Positions 38,049 through 49,455 of a stretch of DNA of 64,000 bases are shown in pieces. The stretch is from Roseomonas sp. OT10. GTDB taxonomy: Bacteria; Pseudomonadota; Alphaproteobacteria; Acetobacterales; Acetobacteraceae. Below the pieces are notes generated by a model that was not told the origin of the DNA, did no database searches, and saw only the letters and a list, made by a program, of their open reading frames with translations. A program made the translations under genes and the position numbers. The stretch's first letter is position 1. Each line of letters begins with the position of its first letter. The DNA lies in the NCBI RefSeq assembly GCF_020991085.1, contig NZ_CP087719.1, positions 3,430,001 to 3,494,000 of the forward strand. Direction: 5' to 3'.

Positions 38049-39887
38049 ATGCCCGCCTATCGCTCCCGCACCACCACCCATGGCCGCAACATGGCCGGCG
38101 CCCGCGGCCTCTGGCGCGCCACCGGCATGAAGGACGGCGATTTCGGCAAGCCGATCATCGCCGTCGTCAACTCCTTCACCCAGTTCGTCCCCGGCCATGT
38201 CCACCTGAAGGACCTGGGCCAGCTCGTCGCGCGGGAGATCGAGCAGGTCGGCGGCGTCGCCAAGGAGTTCAACACCATCGCGGTGGATGACGGCATCGCG
38301 ATGGGCCATGACGGGATGCTCTACTCCCTGCCCTCGCGCGAGCTGATCGCGGATTCCGTGGAATACATGGTCAACGCGCACTGCGCCGACGCCATGGTCT
38401 GCATCTCCAACTGCGACAAGATCACGCCGGGCATGCTGATGGCGGCGCTGCGGCTGAACATCCCCGTCGTCTTCGTCTCCGGCGGGCCGATGGAGGCGGG
38501 CAAGGTCGTCGCCAAGGGCGTCACGAAGAAGTACGACCTGATCGACGCCATGGTGGCCGCCGCCGACGACCGCGTCTCCGACGAGGAGGTGAAGGTCATC
38601 GAGCGCTCCGCCTGCCCGACCTGCGGCTCCTGCTCCGGCATGTTCACGGCGAACTCGATGAACTGCCTGACCGAGGCGCTGGGCCTGGCGCTGCCGGGCA
38701 ACGGCTCGACGCTCGCCACCCATGCCGATCGCCGCCGGCTGTTCGTCGAGGCGGGGCACCTGATCGTCGATCTCGCCAAGCGCTACTACGAGGAGGACGA
38801 CGCCTCCGTCCTGCCGCGCAACGTCGCCTCCTTCGCCGCCTTCGAGAACGCGATGACGCTCGACATCGCCATGGGCGGCTCGACCAACACGGTGCTGCAC
38901 CTGCTGGCCGCCGCGAACGAGGGCGAGGTGCCCTTCACCATGGCGGACATCGACCGGCTCTCCCGCCGCGTCCCCGTGCTGTGCAAGGTCGCGCCCGCCG
39001 TGTCGCAGGTCCACATGGAGGACGTGCACCGCGCCGGCGGCATCATGGGCATCCTGGGCGAGCTGGACCGCGCGGGCCTCGTGGACACCTCCGTCGGCAA
39101 CGTCGCCGAGGGCACGCTGGGCCAGGCCCTGGCGCGCTGGGACATCCGCACCACCGAGAGCGCCTCGGTGAAGGAGTTCTACCGCGCCGCCCCGGGCGGC
39201 ATCCCCACCCAGGTCGCCTTCAGCCAGGACGCCCGCTACGACGCGCTGGACCTGGACCGCGAGACGGGCGTCATCCGCGAGGCGGCGCATGCCTATTCCA
39301 AGGATGGCGGTCTCGCCGTGCTGTTCGGCAACCTCGCCCTCGACGGCTGCATCGTGAAGACCGCCGGGGTGGACGAGAGCATCCTGACCTTCACCGGCGC
39401 CGCCCATGTCTTCGAGAGCCAGGACGCGGCCGTGGAGGGCATCCTCGGCGGCAAGGTGGTCGCGGGCGAGGTGGTGCTGATCCGCTACGAGGGGCCGCGC
39501 GGCGGGCCGGGCATGCAGGAGATGCTGTACCCGACCAGCTACCTGAAGTCGAAGGGGCTGGGGAAGGCCTGCGCCCTGGTGACGGACGGGCGCTTCTCCG
39601 GCGGCTCCTCGGGCCTCTCCATCGGCCATGTCTCGCCCGAGGCGGCCGAGGGCGGGCTGATCGGCCTGGTCGAGCAGGGGGACCGCATCGAGATCGACAT
39701 CCCCAACCGCCGCATCCACCTGGCGGTGGACGAGGCGGAGCTGGGCCGCCGCCGCGCCGCCCGCGACGCCGCCGGCTGGAAGCCCGCGGCGCCGCGCGCG
39801 CGCAAGGTCAGCACGGCGTTGCAGGCCTATGCCATGCTGGCGACCAGCGCCGCCAAGGGCGCGGTGCGGAAGATTCCGAAGAGCTGA
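38049..39887 (+). CDS. ilvD: Dihydroxy-acid dehydratase
   Basis: Third step of valine, isoleucine and pantothenate synthesis, using an iron-sulfur cluster. 612 residues. [20 protein letters not shown] start, Cys in [12 protein letters not shown] (about 121-132), [20 protein letters not shown] (about 192-211), [13 protein letters not shown]-like [20 protein letters not shown] and [13 protein letters not shown]. The double-Cys segment and length of about 612 fit the E. coli-like 4Fe-4S type. GGAAACGAG ribosome-binding site. Stands alone and ends before a 392-base gap. Confidence 0.97.
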   Translation: MPAYRSRTTTHGRNMAGARGLWRATGMKDGDFGKPIIAVVNSFTQFVPGHVHLKDLGQLVAREIEQVGGVAKEFNTIAVDDGIAMGHDGMLYSLPSRELIADSVEYMVNAHCADAMVCISNCDKITPGMLMAALRLNIPVVFVSGGPMEAGKVVAKGVTKKYDLIDAMVAAADDRVSDEEVKVIERSACPTCGSCSGMFTANSMNCLTEALGLALPGNGSTLATHADRRRLFVEAGHLIVDLAKRYYEEDDASVLPRNVASFAAFENAMTLDIAMGGSTNTVLHLLAAANEGEVPFTMADIDRLSRRVPVLCKVAPAVSQVHMEDVHRAGGIMGILGELDRAGLVDTSVGNVAEGTLGQALARWDIRTTESASVKEFYRAAPGGIPTQVAFSQDARYDALDLDRETGVIREAAHAYSKDGGLAVLFGNLALDGCIVKTAGVDESILTFTGAAHVFESQDAAVEGILGGKVVAGEVVLIRYEGPRGGPGMQEMLYPTSYLKSKGLGKACALVTDGRFSGGSSGLSIGHVSPEAAEGGLIGLVEQGDRIEIDIPNRRIHLAVDEAELGRRRAARDAAGWKPAAPRARKVSTALQAYAMLATSAAKGAVRKIPKS

Positions 39888-40026
39888 GGCGGTCGCGGGC
39901 CGCCGCGTCGCGCCCGTTTCCCGGGGGAGGCTTGTCGACGCAGTGCGTCGGCCCCCCGATGCCCCCTCCACCAGGGCCACAGGCTGGCCCCGGACCCCGC
40001 CGGGCGGCTGGTTCTCCGCGGTGAAA

Positions 40027-40046
40027 GTGCAGCCCGCGGGCTGCAC
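40027..40046. repeat. Perfect 20-base palindrome
   Basis: GTGCAGCCCG followed by its exact reverse complement CGGGCTGCAC, 140 bases after ilvD. Could be a cruciform, a REP-like unit or an extragenic hairpin near the transcript end; no T-run. Confidence 0.6.
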
Positions 40047-40231
40047 CCAAGGATCGCGCTGTCAGGCGGGTCGCGGAAGAATCAGGAAGCCGTCAGCAGG
40101 CGGGGCGACGTGGCCCGCCGGAGGTCGATGACCTCCGGCGACGCGACCCCGACGCAGGCTGTCCCGCGGCAGCACGGATCGGGTCCAGGGCCCCCAAAGG
40201 GGATCAGAGGGTCCTGGCGGAAAGGGGGTAG

Positions 40232-40258
40232 CGGGGGAAAGGCAGCGCCTTTCCCCCG
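40232..40258 (-). terminator. Strong hairpin downstream of katG
   Basis: Twelve-base perfect arms CGGGGGAAAGGC and GCCTTTCCCCCG around a 3-base loop, about 20 bases after the katG stop on the minus strand. It lacks a T-run; best read as the katG (possibly bidirectional) terminator. Confidence 0.6.
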
Positions 40259-40279
40259 GGCCACGGACGCCGACGACCG

Positions 40280-42646
<2,367 letters not shown>

Positions 42647-42669
42647 TCACGGAGGCGCCGCGCCGGTCC

Positions 42670-43302
42670 TCACGAGATCAGCCCGGCCGCGATGTTCACC
42701 GCCCCCGCCACCACCGCCGCGTTGAACAGGAAGGAGACGATGCCATGCGCCAGGACCAGCCGGCGCATCCCGGCGGAGGCGGTGGTGACGTCCGACACCT
42801 GCGCCGTCATGCCGACGGTGAAGCCGAGGTAGAGGAACTCCAGCAGGTCGGGATCGTCGTTGCCGGGGAAGTCGATCCCGCCGCGCAGGCTGTGCTCGTG
42901 CAGGTAGTGGATGGCGAAGAGCACGTGGACGATGGTCCAGGAGAGCAGCACCGTCACGATCGCCAGTGCCGCGCTCCAGGGCGAGACACCGTTCTTCGCG
43001 CCCGCCAGGTCGACGCCCACGGCGACCAGCGACATCAGCACCGCGGCGATCGTGCCGCTCAGCACGCCCCAGCGTCCCTCGTCCAGCGCCTCGGCCTGGG
43101 CGCGGGTCCGCTCCGGGCTGACGCCGAGCAGGGCGTGGAGGGAGAAGCCCAGATGCGCCAGCACCGCCGCGTCCCAGGCGATCAGCGCCGCGGTGGAGGC
43201 GCGCAGATGCAGCAGCAACGCCAGCCCGGTCCAGACCAGCGGGCCGACCAGCAGCGCCGCGCGCAGCCCGGGGCGACGGTTCAGGTGCAGCCAGGATGCC
43301 AT
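42670..43302 (-). CDS. DUF1345 family membrane protein
   Basis: 210 residues with five predicted membrane helices (about 13-32, 37-58, 82-102, 110-132, 180-205). Motif YLHEHSLRGGIDFPGNDDPDLLEFLYLGFTVGMTAQVSD is the DUF1345 signature, here quoted only in part by residues HEHSL, GIDFPG and DFLYLGFTVGMT-like LEFLYLG. Often found near catalase or stress genes; here directly upstream of katG in the same direction but 155 bases apart. Function unknown. Confidence 0.88.
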   Translation of the reverse strand: MASWLHLNRRPGLRAALLVGPLVWTGLALLLHLRASTAALIAWDAAVLAHLGFSLHALLGVSPERTRAQAEALDEGRWGVLSGTIAAVLMSLVAVGVDLAGAKNGVSPWSAALAIVTVLLSWTIVHVLFAIHYLHEHSLRGGIDFPGNDDPDLLEFLYLGFTVGMTAQVSDVTTASAGMRRLVLAHGIVSFLFNAAVVAGAVNIAAGLIS

Positions 43303-43366
43303 GGCCGAAGGCTCCCCACGATTCCCACCGGATCCCGACCGGGACGAGTGGGCGCCCCCCGGGGGT

Positions 43367-44521
43367 TCAGCGCAAGGCGGCCAGCACCGCCCGCGCCGCT
43401 GCCTCGCTGGGGCGGCCGTCGGGCGCCGCCTCCGGGGGCGGGCGCAGCAGGCCCATCACCCGCGCGAAGCCCTCCCGCTGCGCCGCCCGCGCCGCCGGAT
43501 CGGTCAGGAGGCTCTCCAGCTCGGCCGAGAGCAGGGTGGGGTTGCAGCGCTCCTGCAGGAACTCCGGGATGACGGGCGCATCGGCTAGCAGGTTCACGAT
43601 GCTAGCATGCTTCACCGTCATCAGCCGGCGCACGATCTCCGCCGTGAGCGGGTTCACCTTGTAGCCCACGGCCATCGGCACCCCGGCCAGCGCGACCTCC
43701 AGCGAGGAGGTGCCGGACTTGATCAGCCCCGCCTCGGCCGCGGCATAGGCGTCGTGCTTCTCCGCCACGCCGGTCAGCAGGAGCGGCGGCGTGGCCCAGC
43801 CGGCGGTGCCGGCGCGCACCGCCTCCTCCACCGGGCCGGCGAGCGGGACCACCGGCCGTAGCCCGGGGATGCGCCCGCCCAGCCGGCGCAGGGTTTCCCC
43901 GAAGACGGGCAGCAGGCGGCCGATCTCCGTGCGCCGGCTGCCGGGCATGACCAGCACCACGCGCTCGTCGCCGCCGATGCCGTGGGCGGCGCGGAAGCGG
44001 GCGGCGTCGCCCGCATCCGCGCCGCTCTCCAGCACGGGGTGGCCGACGAAGGTGACGGGAATGCCCGCCTTCTCGAAGAAGGGCGCCTCGAAGGGCAGCA
44101 GGGCGAGGATGCGGTCCACCCGCTTCGCGATCTTGCGCACGCGCCAGGGCCGCCAGGCCCAGACCTGCGGCGCGACGTAGTGCACCACGGGGATGCCCAG
44201 CGGCTTCACCCGCGCCGCGACGCGCAGGGCGAAGCCGGGGCTGTCGATGGTCACCAGCACGCTGGGGCGGCGGGCCGTGATGTCGGCCACCGTCTGGTCC
44301 AGCCGGCGCGACAGGCTGCGGATGTTCGGCAGCACCTCCAGCAACCCCATCAGCGCCAGCTCCCGCATCGGGAACAAGCTCTCCAGCCCCTGCTCGGCCA
44401 TGCGCTCGCCGCCCACGCCGGCGAAGGACAGGTCGGGCCGGTGCTCGCGCAGCCGGGCGATCAGCCGCGCGCCCAGCACGTCGCCGGAGGCCTCGCCGGC
44501 GACGAGGTAGACGCCGCTCAC
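43367..44521 (-). CDS. lpxB: Lipid-A-disaccharide synthase
   Basis: Joins UDP-diacylglucosamine and lipid X to make the lipid A disaccharide, at the inner membrane face. 384 residues. VYLVAGEASGDVLGARL at the N-terminus, FAGVGGERM, HYVAPQVWAWRPWRVRKIA, LPFEAPFFEKAGIPVTFVGHP and IKSGTSSLEVALAGVPMAVGYK are the LpxB blocks. The GTG start overlaps the nitrilase stop (GTGA). Unusually it is separated from lpxD-fabZ-lpxA and instead coupled to a nitrilase and GNAT gene. Confidence 0.96.
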   Translation of the reverse strand: MSGVYLVAGEASGDVLGARLIARLREHRPDLSFAGVGGERMAEQGLESLFPMRELALMGLLEVLPNIRSLSRRLDQTVADITARRPSVLVTIDSPGFALRVAARVKPLGIPVVHYVAPQVWAWRPWRVRKIAKRVDRILALLPFEAPFFEKAGIPVTFVGHPVLESGADAGDAARFRAAHGIGGDERVVLVMPGSRRTEIGRLLPVFGETLRRLGGRIPGLRPVVPLAGPVEEAVRAGTAGWATPPLLLTGVAEKHDAYAAAEAGLIKSGTSSLEVALAGVPMAVGYKVNPLTAEIVRRLMTVKHASIVNLLADAPVIPEFLQERCNPTLLSAELESLLTDPAARAAQREGFARVMGLLRPPPEAAPDGRPSEAAARAVLAALR

Positions 44522-45441
44522 GCGAAGGGAACCGGACGCGCGTCCGGGATGGGCGCGCGCGGCCGGTCGGCGAAGTTGCGCACGCCGCCGTCGCGCCGCA
44601 CCGTCTCCAGCCGCACCGGGTCCAGCGTCGCCAGCACCCAGCCCGGCTGGTCCAGCGCGCCGCGCGCCAGCACGCCGTCCTCCGGGAAGCCGCGGTCGAT
44701 CGGGCCGAAGACGGCGGCATGCCCCCGGTTCACGTCCAGCGCGGCGGACCAGGGCGCCTCGCCCACGGTGGGGGTGATGGCGACGTAGCACTGGTTCTCC
44801 ATCGCCCGTGCCGCCGCCCCGACCCGGACCCGGTGGAAGCCGTGCATCGTGTCCGTGCAGGAGGGGGCGAGGATCAGCCAGGCGCCGGCTTCCGTCTGGG
44901 CGCGGACGTGCTGGGGGAACTCCACGTCGTAGCAGACGGAGACGCCGATCCGCCCCCAGGGCGTGTCGAACACCCCGGGCGGGTCCCCGGGCGAGACCAG
45001 CCAGCGCTCCTTCTCGAAGCGGGTCATGATGCGCTTCTCCTGGAAGGCCATCCGCCCGTCCGGGGCGATCAGCGGGGCGCGGTTGCGCACGCGGCCCTCC
45101 GCATCGCGCATCGGCAGGGTGCCGGGCAGCAGCCAGAGCCCCGCCCGCCTCGCGGCGCCCCGCATGGCGTCCAGGATGGCGGGGGCGGCCTCCACCATCA
45201 CGGCCAGTTCGCCCGCCTCGTCCACCGCGCCATGGCCGGCGGCTTCGGCGAGGCCGGCTCCCAACTCGACGCAGGCGTATTCCGGCAGCACGGCAAGGTC
45301 GGCGCGGCCCGCGACCTCCGCCAGCCAGCGGTCCAGCCTGGCGGCGAAGGCGGCGACGCCCTCCGGACGTTCCACAGGATATTGCAGCAGGGCGAGGCGC
45401 AGCGTGGCCGAGGGCGGGGCGCCCGGAGGAGCCCCGGTCAC
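44518..45441 (-). CDS. Carbon-nitrogen hydrolase (nitrilase superfamily)
   Basis: 307 residues, amidase/nitrilase fold. Catalytic triad visible: Glu in LAVLPEYACVE, Lys in FQEKRIMTRFE, and Cys in GVSVCYDVEFPQHVR. The Cys context (VCYDVEFPE-like) is that of branch 10/12 amidases, such as omega-amidase-like or N-carbamoyl-type enzymes; the substrate cannot be fixed. GTG start overlaps the GNAT gene stop, and its stop overlaps the lpxB start. GNAT-nitrilase pairs are known as separate genes or fusions in other bacteria. Confidence 0.88.
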   Translation of the reverse strand: MTGAPPGAPPSATLRLALLQYPVERPEGVAAFAARLDRWLAEVAGRADLAVLPEYACVELGAGLAEAAGHGAVDEAGELAVMVEAAPAILDAMRGAARRAGLWLLPGTLPMRDAEGRVRNRAPLIAPDGRMAFQEKRIMTRFEKERWLVSPGDPPGVFDTPWGRIGVSVCYDVEFPQHVRAQTEAGAWLILAPSCTDTMHGFHRVRVGAAARAMENQCYVAITPTVGEAPWSAALDVNRGHAAVFGPIDRGFPEDGVLARGALDQPGWVLATLDPVRLETVRRDGGVRNFADRPRAPIPDARPVPFA

Positions 45442-46058
45442 AGCGGCTTCACCCAGGCGGTGAGGGCATTCGCCACCTCGCCCACGCCGTCGATCTCCTT
45501 CCAGCGGAAGGTCGCGACGATGTCGGGCCGGGGGGCATAGCCGCGCCGGCGCCAGAACCCGTCCAGCGGCACCGCATCGGCCGGGCGGCGCGGGTCGCCG
45601 GGATCGCGCCGCACGGCGAGGAAGGCGGCGGTGGCCGCGCCCAGCACCCGCGCATGCGCCTCGCGATGCGCGAAGAAGCCCAGGCCGATCCCGGTGCCGC
45701 GGTATTCCGGCAGCAGCACCGATTCCCCGAAGTAGCAGGCGGTGGCCGGGTCGATGCCCCCGGCGGCGAAGGCGGCGCGGACGGGCTCCGACGCCTCCGC
45801 CATCGGCTGGCAGGTGGCGGCGCCCACGGCGCGCTCGCCCTCCCCGCCCGGAGCCAGCGCCAGCACCACCGCCGCGCCAGGGCTCCTCGCATAGCTGCGC
45901 AGGTAGTCGCCCTCGTAATCCGGGTCGCCGTCGTAGAGGTAGGGCCAGTCGCGGAACACGGCGCTGCGCAGCCGCGCCAGGTCGCGCAGGTGAGGCTGCA
46001 GCGCCTCGCCGGTCAGGGTGACGAGGCGGATCTCCGGCAGGGGGGCGGCGTCGGGCAT
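45438..46058 (-). CDS. GNAT family N-acetyltransferase
   Basis: 206 residues. Acetyl-CoA loop in CYFGESVLLPEYRGTGIGLGFFAHREAHARV (key: LLPEYRGTGIG, the R/Q-x-x-G-x-G/A motif), plus FWRRRGYAPRPDIVATFRWKEID at the C-terminus. Preceded by LYDGDPDYEGDYLRSYARSP. The family with this YLYDG segment is often adjacent to nitrilases. Acceptor unknown. First gene of the GNAT-nitrilase-lpxB operon; 40 bases downstream of nsrR on the same strand. Confidence 0.86.
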   Translation of the reverse strand: MPDAAPLPEIRLVTLTGEALQPHLRDLARLRSAVFRDWPYLYDGDPDYEGDYLRSYARSPGAAVVLALAPGGEGERAVGAATCQPMAEASEPVRAAFAAGGIDPATACYFGESVLLPEYRGTGIGLGFFAHREAHARVLGAATAAFLAVRRDPGDPRRPADAVPLDGFWRRRGYAPRPDIVATFRWKEIDGVGEVANALTAWVKPL

Positions 46059-46098
46059 CCGTGTCTGATAGGGGCGGCGGGGGATCGCGGAAAGGCCG

Positions 46099-46575
46099 TC
46101 ACGCCCGCTCCAGCGGCACGCCCAGCCGCTCGGCCATCGGGCGGCGCAGGGGGCCGAGCAGGTCGGCCAGGGTCTTGCTGTCCAGCACGGCCAGGAAGGC
46201 GTCCAGCGCCTCCGCCAGGACGGAGCGCAGCCGGCAGGCGCCGGCGATGATGCAGCCGCCGCCCTCCAGCCCGTCGCCGGCCGGCGTGCCGTCCGGGTTG
46301 AAGCAGACCAGCAGGGCCAGGTCGTCCTCCGTGGCGCGGACCACGGCGCCGATGTTGATCGCCTCCGCCGGCCGGGCAAGGCGCAGCCCGCCGCCGCGGC
46401 CACGCAGCGTCTCGATGAAGCCCGCCCTGCCCAGCCGGTGCACCACCTTGGTCAGGTGATTCTCCGAGATGCGGTGCGCCGCCGCGATCTCCTGGATGGA
46501 GGCGAGCCGGTCCGGCCGCAGGCCCAGGTACATCAGGGTGCGAAGGGCATAGTCCGCGTGCAGGGTCAGGCGCAT
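46099..46575 (-). CDS. nsrR: Nitric-oxide-sensing Rrf2 regulator NsrR
   Basis: Iron-sulfur repressor that releases DNA on reaction with NO. 158 residues. MRLTLHADYALRTLMYLG start and ISENHLTKVVHRLGRAGFIE winged helix are NsrR/Rrf2; three Cys at LLVCFNPDG, GGGCIIAGAC fit the NsrR cluster spacing. Divergent from its classical target hmp with two operator sites between them. Longer reading from 46635 would include the operator and is rejected. Confidence 0.95.
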   Translation of the reverse strand: MRLTLHADYALRTLMYLGLRPDRLASIQEIAAAHRISENHLTKVVHRLGRAGFIETLRGRGGGLRLARPAEAINIGAVVRATEDDLALLVCFNPDGTPAGDGLEGGGCIIAGACRLRSVLAEALDAFLAVLDSKTLADLLGPLRRPMAERLGVPLERA

Positions 46576-46579
46576 GGCA

Positions 46580-46602
46580 GAGATGTATTTCCCATGCATC
46601 TT
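46580..46602. promoter_or_regulatory. NsrR operator 1
   Basis: Inverted half-sites GAGATGTATTT and CCATGCATCTT around a central C, the 11-1-11 form of the NsrR box (AAGATGCATTT and its complement). It lies 5 bases upstream of the nsrR start codon, so nsrR is probably autoregulated. Confidence 0.85.
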
Positions 46603-46621
46603 CGAATCAGGCCAGCGATAT

Positions 46622-46644
46622 AAGGTGTATTTCAATTACATCTT
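46622..46644. promoter_or_regulatory. NsrR operator 2
   Basis: Half-sites AAGGTGTATTT and AATTACATCTT around a central C, again 11-1-11. It ends 11 bases before the hmp start and overlaps a TATAAGG -10-like element at about 46619, giving a direct way to block hmp transcription. Confidence 0.85.
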
Positions 46645-46655
46645 TTGGAGCCACC

Positions 46656-47870
46656 ATGCCCGCCCCCCTGAGCGCCCAGACCATCGCCACCGTGAAGGCC
46701 ACCGTCCCGGCCCTGGCGGAGCACGGGCTGGCCATCACCCGCCGCATGTACCAGCGGATGTTCCAGGACCCGGCGATCGCGGCGCTGTTCAACCAGTCCC
46801 ACCATGGCGATGCCGGCTCCCAGCCGCGCGCCCTGGCCGATGCCATCCTGGCCTATGCGCAGAACATCGACCGGCTGGAGGTGCTGGCCCCCGCCGTCGA
46901 GCGGATCGCCCAGAAGCATGCCGGACTGAACATCCTGCCGGAGCACTACCCGGCCGTGGCCAACGCCCTGCTGCCCGCGATCAGCGACGTCCTGGGCGAT
47001 GCGGCGACGGCGGAGGTGCTGGGCGCCTGGGGCGAGGCCTACTGGTTCCTGGCCGAGCTGCTGATCGGCCGCGAGGCGCAGATCTACCGCGCCATGGCCG
47101 AGGCCCGCGGCGGCTGGAACGGCTGGCGCCCCTTCGTGGTCGAGCGGGTGGAGCGGGAGAGCGCCGTCATCACCTCCTTCACCCTGCGCCCGCAGGATGG
47201 CGGCCCCGTGCTGCGCCACCGCGCCGGCCAGTACCTGACCTTCCGGCTGGACATCCCCGGCCAGGTACCGGGGCTGAAGCGGAACTACAGCATCTCCTCC
47301 GTGCCGGGCGGGGAGACCTACCGGATCAGCGTGAAGCGGGAGCCGCACGGCGTCGCCTCCGGCTGGCTGCACGACCACGCCGCGCCCGGCACCGTGCTGC
47401 AGGTCGCGCCCCCGGCAGGCGACTTCTTCCTGGCGGAGCGGCCGGCCCGCCCGGTGGTGCTGGTCAGCGGCGGCGTCGGGCTGACGCCCATGGTCAGCAT
47501 GCTGGAGGAGATCGCCGCGCGGCACCCGGACCTGCCGGTCCATTACGTCCACGGCACCCAGGACGGTGCCACCCACGCCATGGGCGCGCGGGTGAGGGCG
47601 CTGGCCGCGGCTGCGCCGGGGATCACGGCCACGACCTTCTACCAGTGCCCGCGTCCCGAGGATCTGGAGGGCGCGGATTACGACGTCGCCGGGCTGATCA
47701 CCCCGGAATGGCTGCTGCGCCACACCCCGGCGGCGGAGGCGGATGTCTACCTCTGCGGCCCGGTGCCCTTCCTCCGCTCCCTCGTCGGCGGGCTCGCCGC
47801 GGCCGGCGTGCCCGCCGGGCGCATCCACCACGAGTTCTTCGGCCCGGCCGACGCGCTGCTTGCGGCGTAA
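46656..47870 (+). CDS. hmp: Nitric oxide dioxygenase (flavohemoglobin)
   Basis: Converts NO with oxygen to nitrate. 404 residues: globin domain 1-140 (TIATVKATVPALAEHGLAIT, with the proximal His in AQKHAGLNI), then FAD domain (YLTFRLDIPGQ, RNYSISS) and NAD domain (LVSGGVGLTPMVSMLEEI, YLCGPVPFLRSL). TGGAG ribosome-binding site. Downstream of two NsrR operators, so NO-inducible. Ends near a GC-rich inverted repeat. Confidence 0.97.
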   Translation: MPAPLSAQTIATVKATVPALAEHGLAITRRMYQRMFQDPAIAALFNQSHHGDAGSQPRALADAILAYAQNIDRLEVLAPAVERIAQKHAGLNILPEHYPAVANALLPAISDVLGDAATAEVLGAWGEAYWFLAELLIGREAQIYRAMAEARGGWNGWRPFVVERVERESAVITSFTLRPQDGGPVLRHRAGQYLTFRLDIPGQVPGLKRNYSISSVPGGETYRISVKREPHGVASGWLHDHAAPGTVLQVAPPAGDFFLAERPARPVVLVSGGVGLTPMVSMLEEIAARHPDLPVHYVHGTQDGATHAMGARVRALAAAAPGITATTFYQCPRPEDLEGADYDVAGLITPEWLLRHTPAAEADVYLCGPVPFLRSLVGGLAAAGVPAGRIHHEFFGPADALLAA

Positions 47871-47884
47871 GCAGCGTTGGGGCG

Positions 47885-47930
47885 CGCCGGGCGGGATTGG
47901 CGTTCCCCTCCTGGCACGCCCCGCCCGGCG
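47885..47930. terminator. Inverted repeat between convergent hmp and PepSY gene
   Basis: Arms CGCCGGGCGGG (47885-47895) and CCCGCCCGGCG (47920-47930), 11 perfect bases with a 24-base loop. A possible two-way terminator in the 69-base gap; no T-run. Confidence 0.4.
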
Positions 47931-47939
47931 GGCGCTCCG

Positions 47940-49397
47940 CTACTCCGCCGGCAGCGGGGGCGTGGCCATCCGGCGGCTCGCCCGCTGCCAGCGGGCCAGG
48001 TCCACCAGCAGGAAGGCCAGCAGGCTGCCCCCCGCGACGGGCAGGGCCCAGCCCAGCGCCGCCAGGACCAGCAGCACGACGAGGCGCAGCGGCAGGCCGA
48101 GGCGCAGCCACGCCTGGACCAGGGTGCGCGGCAAGGCGCCGGGGGCGGGGCGGTTCTGCCACCAGACCCGGTAGCCGTAGACGATGGTCCCGATCAGCCC
48201 CAGCGCGATGGCCGCGACCAGCGCCTGATTCGGCAAGCCGAACAGGATGCCCATGTGCAGGTCGATGCCCCAGCGGATCAGCTTCGCCACCAGCGGGAAG
48301 GTCGCGAAATCCGCCCGGCTCGTCACCGCCAGGTCGCGCGGGTCGATCGCCACCGTGTCCACCTGCGTGGGCCAGGAGCGGTCGTATTCCCGCACCAGCC
48401 AGGTGCGGCCCGGGCGCGGCAGCCGGATCTCCACCAGCGGCGAGTCGATCCCAGCGGCCCGTGCCACCGCCAGCACCGCGTCCAGTTGCGCCTCCGGCGG
48501 CCGGGCCAGGAGGCCGGGGTCCGCTGGGGATGCCGGTCGGGGCGCGGCCGCCTCCCGCGGCGCCTCGCCGTGGTGGTTCTGGCCATGGTGGTCATGCCCG
48601 CCCATGGTGTCCGCCGGGGCGTTCAGCGCCTGCACGACGGCGGGCGTCACCCAGCCGAGCGCCTCCCGCAGCCCGTCGATCCGCCCGCCAGCCCATTGCG
48701 ACCACGTCAGCCCGGTGGCGGAGAGGAAGAGCAGCCCGAGCGAGACGGCGACGCCGGCCAGCCCATGCAGCCGCCGGGCGCGCAGCCGCGCGTTCCTCGG
48801 GTTCTGCCGCGACAGCGCGCCCGTCCGGCGCCAGGCCCAGAGCAGCACGCCACCCAGGGCGAGCACCCAGAGCCAGGAGGCGGCCAGTTCGCTGTAGAGG
48901 CGGCCGAACTCGCCCAGCAGCAGGTTGCGGTGCAGGTAGTCGAGCGTGGTGCGCAGGGGCAGGATTCCGCTGGTGCCGTAGACGGTCATGTCCCCGCGGA
49001 TCGCCAGGGTGACGGGGTCGACGAAGATCGCCCGGCTCTCGGATTCCGCCAGCCCCGGCTGGAGGAACATCACCTGCGTCGTCGCACCCTCCCCGGTGGC
49101 GGGGCGGATGGCGAAGAGGCGCGGCCCGGGCCCGATGGCGGCGCGGGCGGCCTCGGCCTGGGCGGAGAGGCTGTGCGCCGAGCCGGTCGAGGCGGTCCGC
49201 AGGCTGTCGCGGTAGAGCATCGCTTCCAGCTGCGGCGTCAGTACGTAGAGCAGGCCGGTGACGGCCGCGACGAGGAGGAAGGGACCGACGAAGAGGCCGA
49301 TATAGAAATGCAGCCGGGCGATGAAGGCTTTCAGCTCGGCGGAAGGGGCGTTCGGGCGCGCGGCGGCGCGGTCCCGCCCAGGGGACGGATCAGGCAC
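47940..49397 (-). CDS. PepSY-associated transmembrane protein
   Basis: 485 residues, PepSY_TM (PiuB-like) family, usually four membrane helices: LKAFIARLHFYIGLFVGPFLLVAAVTGLL, LASWLWVLALGGVLLW, LHGLAGVAVSLGLLFLSATGLTWSQ, and a C-terminal pair. Conserved HxG histidines (RLHFYIG, RRLHGLAG, IDLHMGILFG) could bind heme. A periplasmic His-rich loop GGHDHHGQNHHGE is notable. GTG start with GGAGAA eight bases upstream. Family members act in siderophore iron release or reduction; here coupled in order to a DUF2946 gene. Confidence 0.88.
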   Translation of the reverse strand: MPDPSPGRDRAAARPNAPSAELKAFIARLHFYIGLFVGPFLLVAAVTGLLYVLTPQLEAMLYRDSLRTASTGSAHSLSAQAEAARAAIGPGPRLFAIRPATGEGATTQVMFLQPGLAESESRAIFVDPVTLAIRGDMTVYGTSGILPLRTTLDYLHRNLLLGEFGRLYSELAASWLWVLALGGVLLWAWRRTGALSRQNPRNARLRARRLHGLAGVAVSLGLLFLSATGLTWSQWAGGRIDGLREALGWVTPAVVQALNAPADTMGGHDHHGQNHHGEAPREAAAPRPASPADPGLLARPPEAQLDAVLAVARAAGIDSPLVEIRLPRPGRTWLVREYDRSWPTQVDTVAIDPRDLAVTSRADFATFPLVAKLIRWGIDLHMGILFGLPNQALVAAIALGLIGTIVYGYRVWWQNRPAPGALPRTLVQAWLRLGLPLRLVVLLVLAALGWALPVAGGSLLAFLLVDLARWQRASRRMATPPLPAE

Positions 49398-49455
49398 GGG
49401 AAATTCTCCGGAAGGGGGCGGGGTCCGGCCGGGATGGTTCCGGTCGGTCGGCGCT

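Larger units (their letters stand above)
39888..40279 (+). other. Palindrome-rich intergenic region between ilvD and katG
   Basis: 392 bases without a credible gene. It holds CGACGCA-G-TGCGTCG at 39937-39951, a perfect 20-base palindrome at 40027-40046 (arms GTGCAGCCCG and CGGGCTGCAC), and the 12-base-arm hairpin at 40232-40258 listed separately. ilvD and katG converge here, so terminators are expected, but the density of palindromes exceeds what that needs. Confidence 0.6.

Noticed and set aside
37674-40046. 790-codon minus-strand frame
   Set aside because: Antisense of ilvD; real gene is on the plus strand.
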